From Haliclystus octoradiatus (Eukaryota; Cnidaria; Staurozoa; Stauromedusae; Haliclystidae), in the NCBI GenBank assembly GCA_916610825.1, contig OU744453.1:12481826-12545825 (forward strand): a stretch of DNA of 64,000 nt. The letters run 5' to 3'. Shown in pieces: positions 58,405 through 64,000 of this stretch; the stretch's first letter is position 1, and each line of letters opens with the position of its first letter. A program made the position numbers and the translations under genes. The notes under the pieces are model-generated. The model saw nothing but the letters and a program-made list of their open reading frames with translations, had not been told where the DNA came from and searched no databases.

Positions 58405-58566
58405 TGGAGTATAATCCGTTACATTATATTGCACAATGTATTACCATATACAATAATGGATTGGGACTAGTACCCAACGTCCATACAAAATGTACTATGT
58501 TGCAATGAGGGCATTGCCCAAATTATAGTCTTGAACATAACACCGTTTATTGTTTCTCGTAACACA
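58405..58566 (+). repeat. 5' LTR of the Ty3-type element
   Basis: 162 bp, TG...CA. Nearly identical to 63150-63311. Confidence 0.92.
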
Positions 58567-58870
58567 TCATGGCGCAGTATATTTAACGAACCTTTCACTG
58601 AATTAATCCGTCTCCAATCATTTCAACACGATTACAACGTCACCAATAAACCAAAACAAGTCACAAGTCAAGTCAACAACTGGAAATCCCAGCGCAAACA
58701 ACACTTTGTTCGTTGATCGCCGCCATCTTGGAAAAGACCGAAGTACAAAAGTCACATGTAAAAACATTGGTAACTCCATCATAAGGACATCAATCACATT
58801 AGTCTGTAGAAACAATTGCTACTCTTCCTTCCTTGATAAATAAATTCAACAGTTTGACCTACAATCCAAT

Positions 58871-59960
58871 ATGGCAGACTCTGATTCAAACGATTTTCCA
58901 GAAAGACCAGCAACACGTGCTCTGGCAATAGCGTGTGAAAAAGAGGCTGCAGGGAAACAGCAAACAGAGGCGGGCCAATTCAAACCCGGGGGCAGAGGCC
59001 CCTGGAGGCACAAGAAGCACTGAAAGCACCCTCAGCACATCACAAACAATGGAAATGCTAATATCAATGCTTATTAGTCAACAACAAGAACAGCAACAAA
59101 TTTCGCAACACAACAGCAAATCACATTGACACTTCAAAAACAACAAGAAGCCCTCCAACACATAGCAGAGAAACAAGATACACCATTTACTCCCACAAGC
59201 AGCACAAACCTCAATGCCGCAATTGGACAAGAACACCAGCCAAAATTTGCTGACCTCAGCCGCCTAGACAAAGATTGTTCATTGTTGGGCAGACAACAGA
59301 TTATTCGATCAGCACTTTTTGAAGAATGGATTCATTTGTGGGACAATGACATGCTAGACATCGACGAGACAAAAGATGATGTCACAGAAATCCTCAACCA
59401 CGTAAGCAATTATATAAGACGAAACAGCAATCCACTATTGGATCGTCAAGAATTCCATGGACATTCACAACAAAGCGGAGAATCCATTGATAGCTACATT
59501 GCAGCACTTCGAACTATTGATGACTCATCTGCATATGAAGCAACTTTCACCTGCAGCAGCTGTGCACAGTCATGTGACTACGTGATTGACTGGTTTGTGG
59601 TGTACTGGACACAACCACACAGCAAAAGCTTCTTGAAGAAAGGTTCAGCAACCTAACACTCCAAAGAGCAGTTGAAATATGCCGTCAAAAAGCCTGCCGA
59701 GTTGACCAAGACAAGCTATCAAAAGGATCAGCTGTCAAAGACAACGAAGTAAATAATATTAAGTCTTCAAGCAGTCAACGATCAACTTACAAGTGTGGAA
59801 AATTTAACAGGAATTCACCCACTAAATCCAACAGTTCTGAAGAGATATGCACCAACTGTGGTGGCAGTCACAAAGCTGGTGCTAGCATATACCCAGCTAA
59901 AGATGTTGAATGCTTCTTCTGTGGGCTACAGGGCCACTACAGATCACACTGTCGCAAAGA
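58871..59960 (+). pseudogene. gag of the Ty3-type element, frameshifted
   Basis: The ATG at 58871 opens MADSDSNDFPERPATRALAI but the frame stops near 59020 while the neighbouring frame (58935-59129) continues with a Gln-rich stretch. The next frame (to 59656) has a capsid-like region (LFEEWIHLWDNDM, QEFHGHSQQSGESIDSYIAA). A nucleocapsid part at about 59837-59955 has CTNCGGSHKAG and CFFCGLQGHYRSHC; in the first knuckle the usual Cys before PAK is Tyr. At least two frame changes make it non-functional as read. Confidence 0.75.
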
Positions 59961-60069
59961 AGCTAAAGGTAAGGCAATCCAAACCAATTGTATATTAGTA
60001 GCAAACCAAATTGTCTTAGCAAACATTGGTAAAAACAGCAAGCAAAAGATAAGTGTCAACACCACCCAT

Positions 60070-60490
60070 TTGCAGCGCCATAGCTCCGACTTTTCTTGGT
60101 TGCCAGACCCTGGGGCATTCTGCAACGCAATGAGTGGAGAAGACCTTGCATCTTTGGGAGGAAATTCAAAATTGATGCTAACAGAGGACACAGACATCTT
60201 GGTGGGAGCAGACGGAAGTTCATTAACAAGTTATGGCAAAGCGGCAATGACTCTTAAGAGAGGACCACTCCAATATGTATGTACTGTCCACATCGTCAGA
60301 GGATGTAACGATCCCCTTCTCAGTAAGGAAGGCTGCATTTCATTGGGCCTTCTACCCACTAACTGGCCAAACGTACCACTACCACACGAAGCAAACCAGC
60401 TATCATTGATGACCCTACAAACAGGATCACTGATGAGAACACAATCAAGTGGACCATCGATGTCCAAGAAAGCAGAGGCATTGATGAATT
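60070..60490 (+). pseudogene. protease region of the Ty3-type element
   Basis: SWLPDPGAFCNAMSGEDL holds the aspartic protease active site as Asp-Pro-Gly rather than the usual Asp-Ser/Thr-Gly, followed by GADGSSLTSYGKAAMTLK and a C-terminal ISLGLLPTNWP. This is the retropepsin fold as found in Ty3 relatives. A stop follows at about 60490, before the reverse transcriptase. Confidence 0.65.
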
Positions 60491-60555
60491 AATTTCCAGA
60501 CGTCTTTCCTATCAATGATGATGCCCCACTAAGACCTATTGAGGGTCCGCCAATT

Positions 60556-62053
60556 GTGATCCATCTCACCCCTGATGCAGTACCAGTCAGACGCTATAAA
60601 GCATACACCATACCACTCCATTGGGAAGCTCAAGTAAAGGAAAAGCTGGAGCAACTGTCCAAAAAAGGAATAATTGAGGATGTCCCCATAGGCAAAACAC
60701 CAGATTGGCAGCATCCGATGGTGGTAACACCAAAGAAAAATTCGTCAGAACCACGCATCACAGTGGACTTGACATCACTGAACCCATTGGTGAACCCAAG
60801 ACACCAAGAGAAGAGATTGCAAAGATCCCCCCTGGAATGAAATTCTTTACAACTCTGGATGCACGACACGGTTATTGGCAAATGCCCCTGGCAGAAGAAT
60901 CCCGTCCATTGACAACGTTCATCACCCCATGGGCTCCAAGCGCTTCCTTCCCAATCTCATGGGCCTATGCAGTGCAGGAGATGAGCACAATCGCCGAGGC
61001 GACGAAGCAATTGCCGGAATTGATAACGTGCTGAAAATTGTAGAAGAATATATCATATATGATAAAGACCTAAAGTCCCACGAAGAAGGAGTTAGATCCA
61101 TTATACAAAGATGTTCAGAGGCAGGGATGACCCTTGGTCGCAAAACGTTCGTGTTCCCCCAGCCAACAGTCAATTGGTGTGGATACATTGTAGATGCAGA
61201 AGGATACTCGATCAATCCAGAGCTTGTCAAAGCTTTAACCCAATTCCCTACACCAGCCAACAAGACTGACGTCCGCTCATTTTGCGGGTTGGTTCAGCAA
61301 TTTGAAGTGTTTACAGCAGAATTGGCAGACTTAATGCAACCCCTACGAGCACTCCTAGCTCACAACGCAGCTTTTTCATGGGAAGGATATCAACAAAAGG
61401 CATTTGAAGCAGCCATCAAAGCGCTCACTTGCCCTCGTAAACTGGCACAATTCTGTCACGGTGCAAAATTGAGGCTGGAGACAGATGCAGCTCAATCAAA
61501 AGATCTCGGCTTCGCTCTTTGGCAACAAGCACCTGATCAAACCTGGAGACTGCTGCAATGTGGATCTAGATTCGCCAGCCCGACTGAATCACGCTATTCT
61601 GCAACCCAAGTTGAACTACTTGCTGTTGTATGGGCCATGAAGAAATGTAAATTGTTCATCCAAGGAGCGCGTTTCACGCTGATAGTAGATCACAAACCAC
61701 TAGAGTCAATCCTAAACCACAAACAGCTAGACGTGATCACAACCCCACGCATCATTCGCCTCAAAGAGAAACTCAGCAATTTCACCTTCAACACCTTATG
61801 GCGACCAGGAGCCACCTACACAGTGGTTGATTGCTTTTCACGCTACCCAGTGGATCACCCTTCTGAGGAAGACGACATTGGGGAACAAGAAATTGAGGAC
61901 TTCTCAAAAATCACGATCTGCACCCTGGAAGCTGTCACATCATCTCACGGTCTTGAAGATATCACGTTGGAAAAGCTTGCTCAAACAGCATCTCTAGATG
62001 TCACATACACAACATTGAGGGAAGCAATCCAATCATCATACGAAGATTTATAG
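60556..62053 (+). pseudogene. reverse transcriptase and RNase H of the Ty3-type element, broken
   Basis: Spread over three frames: 60556-60840 (EQLSKKGIIEDV, WQHPMVVTPKK, PRITVDLTSLNPLVN), 60705-61034 (FFTTLDARHGYWQMPLAEES, TTFITPWAP) and 60875-62053. In the last, the place of the catalytic Asp-Asp box reads KIVEEYIIYD (about 61032-61065), with Glu-Glu where two Asp are expected. RNase H follows at about 61470-61860, with DAAQSKDLGFALW, VELLAVVWAMKK and IVDHKPLESIL supplying the acidic residues. Two frame changes and the altered active site make this copy inactive as read. Confidence 0.8.
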
Positions 62054-62062
62054 CACAACCCC

Positions 62063-62767
62063 TTGATTACCCCATACATCGATAACCTGATATTATACCA
62101 ACACCAAAGACTTGTTATTCCAAAATCACTCCAGCAAAAGACATTGCAAGATTTGCATGCAGCACATATGGGTCGTGATTACACATTAAAAAGGGCAAGG
62201 GAGTGTATATTCTGGCCTAACATGACAAATGATGTGACAAACATGGTAAAATCATGCACACAATGCCAACAACATTCAGCAAGGGAACAAAAAGAAACAC
62301 TCATCCAAGACAATCTTCCAAGCAGACCAGGCGAAGCCATTGCTACAGATCTGTTCAAATTCTCCGGGGAAGAATACCTCGTGATCACAGATAAATATTC
62401 AAAATGGCAAGATACCTTTGAATGTGGCAAAAACGGAGCTACAACTGAGCAGGTCATAAAACATTTGATGGTCTGGTGCAGAATGATAGGCATCCCAATC
62501 TGCCTTACGTCAGATGGTGGCCCACCATTTCAAAGTAAATTGTTTGCCAAACACCTCAGTGATTGGGGTACGCACCATGACCCATCCTCCTCATATCATC
62601 ACCAAGCCAATGTATATGCAGAGTCTGCAGTGAAGACAATGAAAAATTTGATGACGAAAATCAGTCCAAAAAGTGCTCTTGATACCCCAGCATTCACAGA
62701 AGGATTGATCGAGCTAAAAAATGCTCCATGGCATGACGGCCTCAGTCCAGCCATGAGATTATATTGA
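62063..62767 (+). pseudogene. integrase of the Ty3-type element
   Basis: An open frame of about 234 codons. The HHCC zinc domain reads DLHAAHMGRDYTLKR then CTQCQQH. The catalytic core shows ATDLF (Asp), TSDGGPPF (Asp) and YAESAVKTMKN (Glu). It ends at LSPAMRLY. A stop separates it from 62764-63123, a Lys/Thr-rich tail ending in RRSSRVKKSRQ. The triad is intact, in contrast to the reverse transcriptase. Confidence 0.85.
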
Positions 62768-63149
62768 CGCCCCTTGCGCTCCCAGCGCATCCACTGGTAT
62801 TCGAACCAGCAGTGATGAAAAAAATAACAGATGCTGACAAGAAAGCTAGTGTCCTCAGACAAAAGGCAAAATGTGATTACGACAAGAAGGCAAAGGATCT
62901 GGAGATATTGAAGAAAGAAACAATCGTACTGGTCCAAAATCCAACGTCAAGAAAATGGGATTTGATTGCAGAAATAGTACAAATTCAAGCACGGAGTCAA
63001 GAAGGCAACAATGAGGCACTCAATGATAAAACATCAACAACAACACCGCCACCAGAACAGCCAACGACCACTCCGAGGAGAAGTAGTAGAGTGAAGAAAT
63101 CACGGCAACACTCAACTAAGTAATCATCTTACAAGAGCATGAAGATACA

Positions 63150-63311
63150 TGGAGTATAATCCGTTACATTATATTGCACAATGTATTACCATATACAATA
63201 ATGGATTGGGATTAGTACCCAACGTCCATACAAAATGTACTATGTTGCAATGAGGGCATTGCCCAAATTATAGTCTTGAACACAACACCGTTTATTGTTT
63301 CTCGTAACACA
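63150..63311 (+). repeat. 3' LTR of the Ty3-type element
   Basis: 162 bp, TG...CA. Matches the 5' LTR at all but about two positions. Confidence 0.92.
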
Positions 63312-63398
63312 ACAACGACAAATGAGCTTTCTGATGTTTCCATGACAACAAGAAACAACGAAAGCTTCATTTAAATGTAATTCGATTTAAATGTAACT

Positions 63399-63776
63399 AA
63401 AAGTAATGTAGACGGTGTCGCCCTACCGAAGGCACCCGTACCACTCCTCTATTTCTAGATGAGTGGCTTTTATCGCTGAGAGCAATAATTTTAAACGCTC
63501 TTTGTTGATCTCAGCCGCGACACTGCAGATCAATTTCAACAGATTTCATGGCAGATATGTCTCGATTGTCAATGGGCAACGATGCGCCGCAGCTACTCAC
63601 AATGCAATTCCCTCTGGACCATTCCATCCGCCATCTTCAGATGGTACTCATTTGATGTTTCAGATAAAGTCAAGGCTGAGTTGACCTTAGGGGGATTTGA
63701 ACCACGGTCGATCAGATATGATCCGATCTGAAGTTCGGTTGCTCTTCCATCTGAGCTAATCCTCCTAACCAAATTT
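63399..63776 (-). mobile_element. tRNA-derived SINE, copy 2
   Basis: Same family as 31383-31749. Minus-strand head GGAGGATTAGCTCAGATGG with an A box (63747-63758) and a B box GGTTCAAATCC (63693-63703). It is flanked by a 13-bp target duplication TTTAAATGTAACT (63386-63398, 63777-63789). The insertion lies just outside the Ty3 3' LTR. Confidence 0.92.
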
Positions 63777-64000
63777 TTTAAATGTAACTGTTAATAGGAA
63801 TAAATAATTTCGTGAGCTTGAACAACTATTTCATTTCCAACAACATCAAATCAATATATTGATTAAGAATGTCACCGACCTTTCACATGAAAACACTGAT
63901 TTAAGGTCAGAAACTGACCACCTTGAGAACACCGTAGATTCCTAAGAACAGCATAACAGAAACTACCCAATTATGACATATCCAAGTCACTCTAGTAAGA

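Larger units (their letters stand above)
58405..63311 (+). mobile_element. Ty3-type LTR retrotransposon, structurally complete but coding-defective
   Basis: Two 162-bp LTRs (58405-58566, 63150-63311) begin TGGAGTATAATCC and end CGTAACACA, and differ at about two positions. A primer-binding-site candidate TGGCGCAGTATATTTAA begins at 58570. Between them are gag, protease, reverse transcriptase, RNase H and integrase in Ty3 order. Flanks ACTAC (before) and ACAAC (after) may be an imperfect 5-bp target duplication. A purine tract before the 3' LTR is weak. Confidence 0.9.

Overview
This is an AT-rich window of metazoan nuclear DNA, most likely from an invertebrate (probably marine) bilaterian. 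The genes are split by GT-AG introns. The identifiable host genes are a ciliary protein and a ribosome-biogenesis protein. The rest is dominated by decayed transposons of many classes (MADF/BESS plus DDE_Tnp_4, pogo/Tigger, Merlin, hAT, Ty3, LINE, tRNA-SINE, MITEs). I cannot name the species. Most long open frames are transposon remnants or microsatellite artefacts; the real host genes are spliced and nearly invisible as single open frames.

Layout. 1-350: first exon of a secreted cyclic-neuropeptide-like precursor (minus). 2209-4076: large exon of an intrinsically disordered 617-residue protein (minus). 7558-14856: CFAP276 (C1orf194), a ciliary microtubule-inner-protein gene in five exons (plus), with an RFX-type X-box just upstream and a 480-bp AAT microsatellite in intron 3. 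17563-32024: UTP23, a nucleolar PIN-domain protein gene in six exons (minus). Its 10.8-kb first intron holds a pile of MADF-BESS, DDE_Tnp_4, LINE, pogo, LTR-retrotransposon and SINE remnants. 32319-50608: a two-exon plus-strand gene for a conserved 43-residue cysteine-rich microprotein with an 18-kb intron. It starts 294 bp from UTP23 in a head-to-head arrangement that implies a shared promoter. Inside that intron lie a spliced antisense transposase-like gene (34416-38040), a short LTR element (39620-40860), an 846-bp hAT-type MITE (41807-42652), an orphan coding exon (42873-43009), a decayed transposon ORF cluster (about 44000-47700) and a Merlin fragment.

51340-52707 is a broken endogenous copy of a picorna-like RNA virus protease-polymerase region (minus). 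A second MADF copy follows. 55045-56408 is a long foldback element with a 6-bp target duplication. 56880-58170 holds LINE remnants. 58405-63311 is a Ty3-type retrotransposon with 162-bp LTRs. 63386-63789 is a second copy of the tRNA-derived SINE seen at 31.4 kb.

Functionally the three identified host genes are unrelated: cilium structure, small-subunit rRNA processing and an unknown small zinc-ribbon-like protein. CFAP276 and UTP23 are tail-to-tail; UTP23 and the microprotein are head-to-head. All exon joins were made by eye from splice consensus, phase and family resemblance, with no transcript data.
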